Assembly (NCBI GenBank): GCA_028285525.1
Contig: JANQOZ010000103.1
Span: forward strand, 124,001 to 188,000
DNA length: 64,000 nucleotides
Direction of reading: 5' to 3'
Origin: Lysobacterales bacterium
GTDB taxonomy: Bacteria > Pseudomonadota > Gammaproteobacteria > Xanthomonadales > SZUA-38
The notes under the pieces are model-generated. The model was not told where the DNA came from. It searched no databases and was given only the letters and a program-made list of their open reading frames with translations. Positions 1 to 7,008 of this stretch are shown here, piece by piece (positions within the stretch are counted from its first letter, which is position 1; each line of letters begins with the position of its first letter). Made by a program: the position numbers and the translations under genes.

Positions 1-2
1 TC

Positions 3-95
3 TACGTCACGCTCTCGCTTGCCGTAACCTTTCCTTTCAATATTGTTGTCGGGCTGCCGCTATACCTGGCAGCCCTCAGATGGGTAAACGCATGA
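3..95 (+). CDS. sbtA: C-terminal end of SbtA-type sodium-dependent bicarbonate permease (partial)
   Basis: Only the last 30 residues are in the window; the reading frame is open to the left edge and stops at 93-95. The tail is a hydrophobic helix with the run TFPFNIVVGLPLYLAAL, which fits the last membrane segment of SbtA/DUF897 permeases. The stop overlaps the ATG of the next gene as ATGA, and that gene is a PII-like protein. SbtA next to SbtB is a known arrangement, which is the main support for the name. Known for the family: inner-membrane Na+/HCO3- symport. The fragment is too short to be certain, and another multi-pass permease partnered with a PII protein remains possible. Confidence 0.65.
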   Translation, partial: YVTLSLAVTFPFNIVVGLPLYLAALRWVNA

Positions 96-391
96 GACCA
101 GTCAAACGAATCGAGATCATCATCGACTCCATGGATGCTCGGAGCGTCCTCGAGGATCTTGAGGCTATCGGGATCACCTCATACTCCCTGATCCGAAATG
201 TGATTGGATCGGGTGACCGCGGCGCGCGGACCGGCGACCTGCTCAACGACGCCATGAGCAACACCTACATCCTGATCGCCTGCGAAGAAAACGAAGTCGA
301 AAAAATCATTGAGGACCTCAGACCAAAGCTAAAGCGGTTTGGCGGGATGTGCCTGGTGTCGGACGCTCAGTGGGTGCGTCACGGCGATTAG
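92..391 (+). CDS. sbtB: PII-like signalling protein, SbtB type
   Basis: Small PII-fold protein of 99 residues. It starts with the beta strand RIEIIIDS, has a T-loop-like stretch around the SLIRNVIGSGDRG segment, and ends with a second ferredoxin-like half (YILIACEENEVEKII). I chose ATG 92 over the in-frame ATG 80 because 92 gives the classic 4-base ATGA overlap with the upstream permease stop. Family knowledge: SbtB trimers bind adenyl nucleotides (cAMP, AMP, ADP, ATP) and gate SbtA. The cysteine-pair C-terminal R-loop of some cyanobacterial SbtB proteins is absent; the protein ends in WVRHGD. Translational coupling suggests a fixed ratio with the permease. Confidence 0.75.
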   Translation: MRPVKRIEIIIDSMDARSVLEDLEAIGITSYSLIRNVIGSGDRGARTGDLLNDAMSNTYILIACEENEVEKIIEDLRPKLKRFGGMCLVSDAQWVRHGD

Positions 392-532
392 GCAGCGCCC
401 TTCAACCGTCCGATCGATCCGACCGCGGCCCGAATGCAGAAAATTGCTGGCTGCGGGTTGGCTTTCTCAGTCCGCTGCGTAATCATGCACCGTCGGCCTG
501 CGGGTCGCGCGCAGTCTCTTGGGAGGCTGCTG

Positions 533-1849
533 ATGAAACATCACTCTTTCTCGCTGTTGGCCTTGTTTATGTTGCTCATTCAAAGATCCCTGATTGTCAT
601 CCCCGCCCTGGCCCTGTTTCTCACCGCCTGCACGTCTGAACCTGAGTCAGTCGAGAGTTCGGCAGAGACCGAAGAGCAGCTGGTCGCGAGAGCGCTCGAA
701 ATCCACGACCGTGTCCTGACGCTCGATACTCATGCCGACACGCCGCTGCGCATGATCGAGCCAGGGTTTGATATGGCCGAGCGTCACGATCCCCGGGAGA
801 CCGGTTCCAAGGTGGACTATCCCCGCATGAAGGAAGGGGGGCTGGACGCCATCTTTCTTGCCGCCTTCGTCGCGCAGGACATCCGTGATGACGACGGCAA
901 CAGCCGGGCGAAAGCGCTGGTTCTCCAGATGATCGATGCAGTTGTAGAGTCCGCGGCGCAGAACTCGGCGTTGGCCGGGCTGGCGCTTACCCCTGAGGAC
1001 GCCTACGAGCTTGAGAAGGCCGGCAAGCGGGCTATATACCTCGGCATCGAGAACGGCTACCCGGTCGGCAACGACATCTCCAACGTCGAGCTCTATTACG
1101 ACAAGGGCGTGCGGTACATCACTCTCGTTCATTCAAGCAACAACGACCTGGCGGACTCTGCCACCGATTCGAAGGGCCCTGAACACGGCGGCATCAGCGA
1201 GTTCGGCGAACAGGTGGTCCAGGAAATGAACCGCTTAGGGATCATGGTCGACGTTTCGCACGGTAGCGACGAGGTGTTCTACGACGCCATTGCGATGTCC
1301 AAAGCGCCCATCATCGCGAGTCATTCCAACGCGCGTGCACTCGTCGACAACAAGCGCAACATGACCGACGAGATGCTCAAGCTGATGGCGGAGAATGGTG
1401 GCGTTGTGCAGCTGACGATGCTGTCGGACTACCTGCGCGAACCGCCGGACAACCCTGAGCGTGCAGCGGCCATCGAGGAGCTTCGCGCCAACATGAAGCC
1501 GCCCAGCGAAATGACGAAAGAAGAACGGAGCGCGATGCGGCAGGCGTTTAATGAACTTAACGAGAAGTACCCCAACCCTTCAGCAACCGTAGCAAATGCG
1601 GTGGATCACATCGACCACATCGTCAAGGTTGCCGGCATCGACCACGTCGGCATCGGCTGTGATTTTGACGGCGGCGGAGGCATCGACGGCGTGTTCGATG
1701 CCAGCGAGGTGATGAACATCACGATTGAACTGGTGCGGCGCGGCTACACCGAAGAGCAGATCGAAAAGATCTGGAGCGGCAACCTGATGCGGGTCTTTCG
1801 GGAGGTGCAGGCGGCCGCCGAGCAAATTCAGGCAAACGCTTCTGCGTAA
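533..1849 (+). CDS. Membrane dipeptidase (peptidase M19), lipoprotein
   Basis: Peptidase M19 (renal dipeptidase family) of 438 residues, predicted to hydrolyse dipeptides in the periplasm using two zinc ions. Visible ligands and motifs in order: DTHADT (HxD, residues 67 and 69), IENG (bridging Glu), DVSHGSDE, ASHSNARAL, and GIGCDFDGG near the C-terminus. The N-terminus is a lipoprotein signal with lipobox LTAC (Cys33), so it is probably membrane anchored. ATG 533 is preceded by GGGAGG at 521-526 with 6-base spacing; the longer frame from 434 lacks this. It is followed 6 bases later by a DUF6702 gene, but co-function is unclear. A second, divergent M19 gene lies at 62908-63912. Confidence 0.92.
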   Translation: MKHHSFSLLALFMLLIQRSLIVIPALALFLTACTSEPESVESSAETEEQLVARALEIHDRVLTLDTHADTPLRMIEPGFDMAERHDPRETGSKVDYPRMKEGGLDAIFLAAFVAQDIRDDDGNSRAKALVLQMIDAVVESAAQNSALAGLALTPEDAYELEKAGKRAIYLGIENGYPVGNDISNVELYYDKGVRYITLVHSSNNDLADSATDSKGPEHGGISEFGEQVVQEMNRLGIMVDVSHGSDEVFYDAIAMSKAPIIASHSNARALVDNKRNMTDEMLKLMAENGGVVQLTMLSDYLREPPDNPERAAAIEELRANMKPPSEMTKEERSAMRQAFNELNEKYPNPSATVANAVDHIDHIVKVAGIDHVGIGCDFDGGGGIDGVFDASEVMNITIELVRRGYTEEQIEKIWSGNLMRVFREVQAAAEQIQANASA

Positions 1850-1855
1850 ACCTGA

Positions 1856-2377
1856 ATGCTGAAGGCGATCCTCAGATGTCTTCTGCTAATTATCCTGCTT
1901 GCACAGCACTTTGCGGTCAGTCCTCATCCGCTGAAGCTATCGCTCAGCGAAATCGAGTACTCCTCTGATCAGCAGCTTTTGACGATCAGCCTCAGGTTGT
2001 TTCTGTCGGACGTCAACGAAGCGCTGGTTTTCGACCCGGACAGCAAGCTGCTGGCGTTTTGTGAGCCAAACGAAGCGCCGAACGCAGAACAAATGCTGCT
2101 CGACTATCTCGACGACTTTTTCTACGTCATGGTCAACGGGAAAAGAGTCGAATTGAATATCAAGAGCAAGCGGCTCGGTGGCGCGGGCATCAATACCGCG
2201 CTGGAAGTGATGTTTGAGCATCAGCAAAGCCCCCCGCTGACCTCGATGAAAATCAAAAACGCCGTGTTTACCGATCTCTTCTTTGACCAGAACAATATTG
2301 TGTATGTCCACGTAGACGACGACTCGAGGAGCCTGATGCTCAGCAAAGACACACCGGTGCATCAGCTGGATTTCTGA
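1856..2377 (+). CDS. DUF6702-family secreted protein
   Basis: A 173-residue exported protein of unknown function, assigned to DUF6702 from its pattern. There is an N-terminal signal peptide (LLLIILLAQHF), then mature sequence starting HPLKLSLSEIEY, an early strand-rich half, and an acidic middle (LLDYLDDFFYVMVNGK). The sequence ends just before the HupE/UreJ-like gene, with one base between stop and next start. DUF6702 proteins are often found beside HupE/UreJ-like membrane proteins, so the two may form one envelope unit. No catalytic residues could be recognised. The start ATG 1856 has no clear ribosome binding site and may rely on readthrough from the dipeptidase gene. Confidence 0.75.
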   Translation: MLKAILRCLLLIILLAQHFAVSPHPLKLSLSEIEYSSDQQLLTISLRLFLSDVNEALVFDPDSKLLAFCEPNEAPNAEQMLLDYLDDFFYVMVNGKRVELNIKSKRLGGAGINTALEVMFEHQQSPPLTSMKIKNAVFTDLFFDQNNIVYVHVDDDSRSLMLSKDTPVHQLDF

Positions 2378-2378
2378 C

Positions 2379-2960
2379 GTGCATCCGTTCACCTTCTACC
2401 TGCAGCTCGGCTTCGAACACATCTCAGACCTGAGCGGGTTCGACCACATTCTGTTTCTGATTGCGCTTTGCGCCGTCTATCGAATGGAGCAGTGGAAAAG
2501 CATCGTGATCCTGGTGACCGCATTCACCGTCGGCCACAGCATCACGCTCGCGTTGGCTTCGCTGGAGGCCGTGACCATCCCTTCAGAGATCATCGAGTTT
2601 CTGATTCCCACGACCATCTTGCTGACAGCCATTCACAACGTTGTAAGGCGGCCGACCGGAGGCCCATCGAAAATGGGTCCAACCTACGCCATGGCGCTGT
2701 TTTTTGGCCTGATCCACGGCATGGGCTTTTCCAACTACTTTCGGGCGCTGCTGATGGGCGATTCCTCGGTGGCAGTGCCGCTTCTAGCGTTCAACGTGGG
2801 CATCGAGCTCGGCCAGCTGCTGGTGGTCGCGTTTATCGTCGGTACCGCGTACCTGTTCCTGAACGTTTTTCGCGTCAAGCACCGCGAGTGGAATCTGTTT
2901 GTCTCCGGCGCCGCGGCGGGCATCGCTGCCATGCTCATGGTCGAAACGCGGTTCTGGTGA
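2379..2960 (+). CDS. HupE/UreJ_2-like integral membrane protein
   Basis: A 193-residue protein with about six hydrophobic segments. Characteristic family motifs are visible: the N-terminal GFDHILFLIAL stretch, TAFTVGHSITLALA in helix 2-3, and LIHGMGFSNYF in the middle, with conserved His and Asp residues that could bind a metal. HupE/UreJ relatives are nickel or cobalt permeases, but many HupE_2 proteins have no tested substrate, so the metal is not claimed here. The start is GTG 2379, one base after the DUF6702 stop, implying coupled translation. It is the last gene of the short plus-strand operon; the next gene is convergent. Confidence 0.8.
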   Translation: MHPFTFYLQLGFEHISDLSGFDHILFLIALCAVYRMEQWKSIVILVTAFTVGHSITLALASLEAVTIPSEIIEFLIPTTILLTAIHNVVRRPTGGPSKMGPTYAMALFFGLIHGMGFSNYFRALLMGDSSVAVPLLAFNVGIELGQLLVVAFIVGTAYLFLNVFRVKHREWNLFVSGAAAGIAAMLMVETRFW

Positions 2961-3011
2961 TTCGCCGCCGCTGCTAAGACGCCAGCTCAAACGCGCAGAT
3001 CTTCTGGCGCC

Positions 3012-4178
3012 TCAGTTCTTTCGGCACAGATAGGCAAACACGTCGTCCACCATCGCCTCGCAACGTTTCAGCTCAGCGGGGTCGATGAATTCGTTCGGCT
3101 GGTGTGCCTGGTCAATCGAGCCCGGGCCACAGACTACGCTGCTGACGCCGGCCCGCTGAAAGCTGCCGGCTTCGGTGGCAAACGATACCGCTCCTGAGCC
3201 GCCCTCGCGCACGCCCGTCAGTCCCCGCACCCAGGCTTCGGCCCTGGCCTCAGGATCGGGCATCAGGGGCGGAACGCGAGCCATTGAGGTCGTTTCAATC
3301 GCTGCTTCCGGTGCAAACTCCCGCAGATCAGGGAGAACCTCTTGCTCGATGAACGCCTCCATTGCCTCGAGGATGTCATCCGGCCCCTCATCCGGCAGGC
3401 CGCGGTACTCCCAGAGAAACTCGCAGCGGCTCGGGAGAATGTTGCCGGCAGTCCCTCCCTGAATCTTGCCCACCTGCACGGTGGTCCAGGGCGGTTCGCA
3501 GCCCGACTCGGCTCCATCAGCCCGTCTTTTTCGTCCCAGAGAGTCGAGATGTTCGATGATACGAGCGGCCACCAGAATGGCGCCGGCGCCGCGATGCGGC
3601 TGGCTGGAGTGCGCCGCTTTGCCGGTGACCACCGTGCGAAAAGCATTCAGCGACTTGTGTACCCGCACAATCTGCATGGTGGTCGGCTCACCGATAATCG
3701 CAAAATCGGGCTTGGCAAACGTGGCGAGCGCGTCATCGACCATGCGATCGACGCCCAGACACCCAACCTCCTCGTCGTAAGAAAGCGCCAGATAAAGCGG
3801 GCGTTCCAACGCCGACCGATTCAGCTCAGCGAGGCGCGACAAAAAGACCGCCGAGAATCCCTTCATGTCGGAACTGCCTCGGCCATACAAAAGCCCATCG
3901 CGCTCGGTCAGCTCAAAAGGCTCGGTGTGCCAGTCCTGATCGTCCACCGGCACCACGTCCGTGTGGCCGGAAAGGACCACCCCACCCGGCACGTCCGGAC
4001 CGATGGCGGCAAAAAGGTTGGCCTTGTCGCCAGCCTCATTCCACGTGCGCCGGCAGCGGGCCCCGAAGGCCCCAAGATAGTCTTCCACCCAGTCGATGAG
4101 CGGCAGGTTGGAATCGCGCGACACAGTCGGAAAGGCCACGAGTCGTGCGAGCATGTCGATGGAGTTGAGCGATGACAT
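3012..4178 (-). CDS. argE: Acetylornithine deacetylase-like M20 peptidase (ArgE type)
   Basis: M20 metallohydrolase of 388 residues, the usual length of ArgE. In order one sees SGHTDVVPVD (metal His and catalytic Asp), RGSSDMKGF (bridging Asp), SYDEEVGCLG (general base Glu-Glu pair), the dimerisation domain, and PGSIDQAHQPNE with the last His ligand. Family reaction: removal of an N-acetyl group from N2-acetylornithine or other N-acyl amino acids, in the cytoplasm. It is the last gene of a minus-strand operon, 4 bases behind a sodium:solute symporter. That context suggests catabolic deacylation of an imported N-acyl amino acid as readily as arginine synthesis. Confidence 0.85.
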   Translation of the reverse strand: MSSLNSIDMLARLVAFPTVSRDSNLPLIDWVEDYLGAFGARCRRTWNEAGDKANLFAAIGPDVPGGVVLSGHTDVVPVDDQDWHTEPFELTERDGLLYGRGSSDMKGFSAVFLSRLAELNRSALERPLYLALSYDEEVGCLGVDRMVDDALATFAKPDFAIIGEPTTMQIVRVHKSLNAFRTVVTGKAAHSSQPHRGAGAILVAARIIEHLDSLGRKRRADGAESGCEPPWTTVQVGKIQGGTAGNILPSRCEFLWEYRGLPDEGPDDILEAMEAFIEQEVLPDLREFAPEAAIETTSMARVPPLMPDPEARAEAWVRGLTGVREGGSGAVSFATEAGSFQRAGVSSVVCGPGSIDQAHQPNEFIDPAELKRCEAMVDDVFAYLCRKN

Positions 4179-4182
4179 GGAG

Positions 4183-5682
4183 TTACTCCGTTAGGGCCGA
4201 GCCGACCGTCAGCGGCTCGGAGTTCGGATTGATATACGCTTCTACCCGGCCAGGATCTTCAGCGGGCGTCAGCAGGGATACGAGAATAAGGACCGGCACG
4301 TGAACGAGCAGTCCAAAGATGCCTTCGTGCATGTCGATAGGCTTTAGCTCCGGCATAAAAAAGCACGTGAGAGCGGTGGCGCCCCCGGCGACGAGCCCGG
4401 CAATCACGCCGGGCGTTGTAGCGCGTCGCCAGAAGAGCGCCGCGACCACCGGCGGGGCGAGCTGGGCGATGATGCCGTACGACGTCAGGAGCAAGACCAC
4501 CAGCGACACGCCCTCGGCAACCGCAAAAAAGTACGACACCAAACCCGCGACCACTATCAGCACCCGAATCAGCTGACGCTGCTGAGCTACGCTCAGCCGG
4601 GCGAAGGGCCGGATGCCGTCTTCCACCGCAACCGACGCCGTCGCGTGCATGAGCGCATCACCGGTCGACATCGAGGCAGAAAGCGCTCCGGCGCAGAACA
4701 GACCCACCACCAGCACCGGTAGGTCCACGTTCAGAATCAGATACGGCAGGATGAAATCCGGCCGCTCAAGTTCCTCTACAAAGAGCACCCCGGCAAAGCC
4801 GATGAGAAACACCGGCACCAGAAAAAGCTGAAACGTGGGAAACCACACGACCGTTTGCCGGATGATGCGCTCGCTGCGCGCCGTAAAGGCCTTCATGAAA
4901 AGGTGCGGCCACATGGTGATTCCGATGGCGCTGACCAGAATGGCGCTGCTGTAGCCCGCCCAGCTCCAGGATTCTCCGCTGGCCGCCAGGCCCGGCAGTT
5001 CGAGCAGTTCCGGTCGCGCTACCTGGATCTGATCAAACATCGGGCCCACGCCACCATACAGGGCATAGGGAAGGTAAAGACCGAGCGACCAGGCGATGAC
5101 CACCATGAAGATCCCCTGCATCGTGTTCGTCCAGCCGACTGCCGCTACACCGCTGACGAGCACGTAGATCAGCACAATGCCGTAGGCGATCGCCGCCCCG
5201 AGCCAAAGGGGCACATGGCCTTCCGTCACCGCTTCGATCACAATGCCTGCGCCTCGCATCTGCAGCGTAATGTAGGGGATTAACGCGGCAACGCTGATGA
5301 TGGCGATCAGCAGGGAGAGCCAGCGCGACTGAAAGCGACCGGTCAGGAACTGCGCCTGGGTAACCTGCCCCAGCTGACGCCCAATCCGGGCAACCTTGGG
5401 CCCAATCACATACCAAGGGACCATGCCCAGCACGCCGTAGGACAATATGTAGAAGGCTGCCGCGCCGCGCGAGTAGGCCCAGCCTGGACCACCCAGAAAC
5501 GCAAACGCCGAGAAGACCGTTGCACCGGTGACGAAATACATCACCAGAAAGCCAAAATTGCGGTCGCCCGCCACGAAACCATCGACCGTCGAGGACGTAC
5601 CCCGGCCGGCCCGCAAACCCACCCAGAGTGTGAGCGCAAGATAGGCGACAATCAGGCCACTCACCACCATCCATTGGGGCAT
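4183..5682 (-). CDS. Sodium:solute symporter (SSS family)
   Basis: A 499-residue membrane protein with 12-13 hydrophobic helices, the usual SSS size. Typical elements are the early FVAGDRNFG loop, GATVFSAFAFLGGPGWAY in helix 2, and the VTQAQFLTGRFQSRW segment that follows helix 3 in this family. Members use the Na+ gradient to import amino acids, sugars, pantothenate or organic acids; the substrate here is not deducible from sequence. The start codon shares one base with the stop of the small DUF3311 gene upstream (TGATG), a common arrangement for an SSS transporter and its small accessory subunit. An ArgE-like deacylase follows, hinting at an N-acylated amino acid as substrate. Confidence 0.88.
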   Translation of the reverse strand: MPQWMVVSGLIVAYLALTLWVGLRAGRGTSSTVDGFVAGDRNFGFLVMYFVTGATVFSAFAFLGGPGWAYSRGAAAFYILSYGVLGMVPWYVIGPKVARIGRQLGQVTQAQFLTGRFQSRWLSLLIAIISVAALIPYITLQMRGAGIVIEAVTEGHVPLWLGAAIAYGIVLIYVLVSGVAAVGWTNTMQGIFMVVIAWSLGLYLPYALYGGVGPMFDQIQVARPELLELPGLAASGESWSWAGYSSAILVSAIGITMWPHLFMKAFTARSERIIRQTVVWFPTFQLFLVPVFLIGFAGVLFVEELERPDFILPYLILNVDLPVLVVGLFCAGALSASMSTGDALMHATASVAVEDGIRPFARLSVAQQRQLIRVLIVVAGLVSYFFAVAEGVSLVVLLLTSYGIIAQLAPPVVAALFWRRATTPGVIAGLVAGGATALTCFFMPELKPIDMHEGIFGLLVHVPVLILVSLLTPAEDPGRVEAYINPNSEPLTVGSALTE

Positions 5683-5885
5683 CAGCGGTCTTCCTCCCGC
5701 CCTTCAAAACGGTCAAGAATCAGCAGCATGATCCAGCCGATCACGATCCATCCGACCGGCCAGGCCAAGGACAGCGGCAGACCGAGGATTCGCGGGTCAG
5801 CATGCCGGAAAAACGTCAGTACAGGCCAGGTGACCGCCAGCAGGTTCAGCAGGAAAACCGCAACGGTCACGCGTCGAATCCACAT
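5682..5885 (-). CDS. DUF3311 small membrane protein, symporter accessory
   Basis: A 67-residue protein with two hydrophobic helices (AVFLLNLLAVTWPVLTFF and AWPVGWIVIGWIMLLIL) and a charged tail, GREEDR. The size, topology and position immediately before an SSS symporter match DUF3311, a small partner of solute symporters. ATG 5885 begins MWIRRVT; the frame is open further upstream to about 6071, but that extension is Arg-rich, has no hydrophobic pattern and overlaps the divergent promoter area. The stop overlaps the symporter start by one base. Confidence 0.75.
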   Translation of the reverse strand: MWIRRVTVAVFLLNLLAVTWPVLTFFRHADPRILGLPLSLAWPVGWIVIGWIMLLILDRFEGREEDR

Positions 5886-6076
5886 TGTTTTCGGGTCGCG
5901 AGACCGTTTCAAACCCTTTCCTCGCGCTTTGACGGACGGGCAGTATAAACGTTCGCGACGAGACGTCTGCACGACTCGATCAGCCGCCACCGTTGGATTT
6001 GCCGGCGCAAGCGCCCTACACTCTGTGGCGCCCTCGCTAGGCCATCGCAACCTGACACCGCAGAGGAACAATCTCC

Positions 6077-6943
6077 ATGTGTGATGAGAACACCGTAAAA
6101 GAATCCGACGATTATCTTGGCAAGCTGTCCCGCCGTGAGTTCACCGCGCTCGCCGCCGGCAGCGCCATGGCCATGATGCTGCCTCGTGCCGCCAATGCGC
6201 TTGCGGTTACGAGCACAGACGTCGAAATTGAGACCCCCGACGGTGTTTGTGACGCGCTGTTTGTCCACCCGAGCGAAGGCCAGCACCCCGCCGTACTGAT
6301 GTGGCCCGACATTCTCGCGCTGCGCCCGGCGTTCCGAAAAATGGCGACCCGCCTCGCGGAAAGCGGTTACGCCGTGCTTTGCGTCAATCCTTACTATCGC
6401 GACGCGAAGTCGCCCGTTGTGGCCGAGGGTGAGAGTTTTGGCGACCAGGCAACGCGGGAAAAGGTCATGCCGATGTACCGCAACCTCTCAGCACAAACCC
6501 ATCAGACCGACGCCAAGGCGTTTGTTGCCTGGCTTGACGAGCAGTCGCCCGTCGACACCAGCCGCAAGGTGGGAACGATGGGTTACTGCATGGGCGGCCC
6601 AATCATCATGCGAACAGCGGCCGCGGTGCCGGATCGCATCGGCGCCGCCGGTTCCTACCACGGCGGCGGCCTCGTGACCGACAAACCCGACAGCCCGCAC
6701 CTGCTCATCCCGCAGATGAAGGCACAGCTGCTCATCGCGGTGGCCGACAACGACGATCAGCGCGATCCGGAAGCCAAAAAAGTCTTGCGCGAAGAGTTTG
6801 CCAAGAACGGGCTGGAGGCCGAGATCGAGGTCTACGAGGGCGCCATGCACGGCTGGTGCGTGCTCGACTCTCGGGTCTACAACCACGACCCGGCCGAAAA
6901 GGCCTGGGCGCGGACGCTGGCGCTTTTCGAACGCGCGCTCTAG
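6077..6943 (+). CDS. Tat-exported dienelactone hydrolase family protein
   Basis: Alpha/beta hydrolase of the dienelactone hydrolase family, 288 residues. The N-terminus carries a twin-arginine signal (SRREFTALAAGSAMAMMLP), which is unusual because textbook dienelactone hydrolases are cytoplasmic. The nucleophile motif is GYCMGG with Cys171 in place of Ser, typical of the family; the catalytic His lies in GAMHGW (about residue 258) and the Asp is probably in the ADNDD segment. The reaction would be ester or lactone hydrolysis, substrate unknown. The gene stands alone, divergent from the DUF3311-SSS operon, and is followed by a perfect hairpin at 6955-6985. Confidence 0.85.
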   Translation: MCDENTVKESDDYLGKLSRREFTALAAGSAMAMMLPRAANALAVTSTDVEIETPDGVCDALFVHPSEGQHPAVLMWPDILALRPAFRKMATRLAESGYAVLCVNPYYRDAKSPVVAEGESFGDQATREKVMPMYRNLSAQTHQTDAKAFVAWLDEQSPVDTSRKVGTMGYCMGGPIIMRTAAAVPDRIGAAGSYHGGGLVTDKPDSPHLLIPQMKAQLLIAVADNDDQRDPEAKKVLREEFAKNGLEAEIEVYEGAMHGWCVLDSRVYNHDPAEKAWARTLALFERAL

Positions 6944-6954
6944 CTTAAATTCTC

Positions 6955-6985
6955 CCGACGGGTTCCTGACATTGGAACCCGTCGG
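6955..6985. terminator. Perfect 12-bp hairpin between convergent genes
   Basis: CCGACGGGTTCC (6955-6966), loop TGACATT, GGAACCCGTCGG (6974-6985). The stem is perfect, strongly GC-paired and sits 11 bases after the dienelactone hydrolase stop and 23 bases from the end of the convergent BNR gene. There is no long T tract on either side, so it is either a weak bidirectional terminator or an mRNA 3' end stabiliser. Confidence 0.7.
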
Positions 6986-7008
6986 TGTGACCAACCTCTA
7001 ACGTCTCA

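Noticed and set aside
434..532. Longer N-terminus for the first dipeptidase
   Set aside because: No ribosome site and it would hide the lipoprotein signal; GGGAGG places the start at 533.
5886..6071. Upstream extension of the DUF3311 frame
   Set aside because: Arg-rich, lacks helix pattern and overlaps the divergent promoter region; ATG 5885 fits family size.
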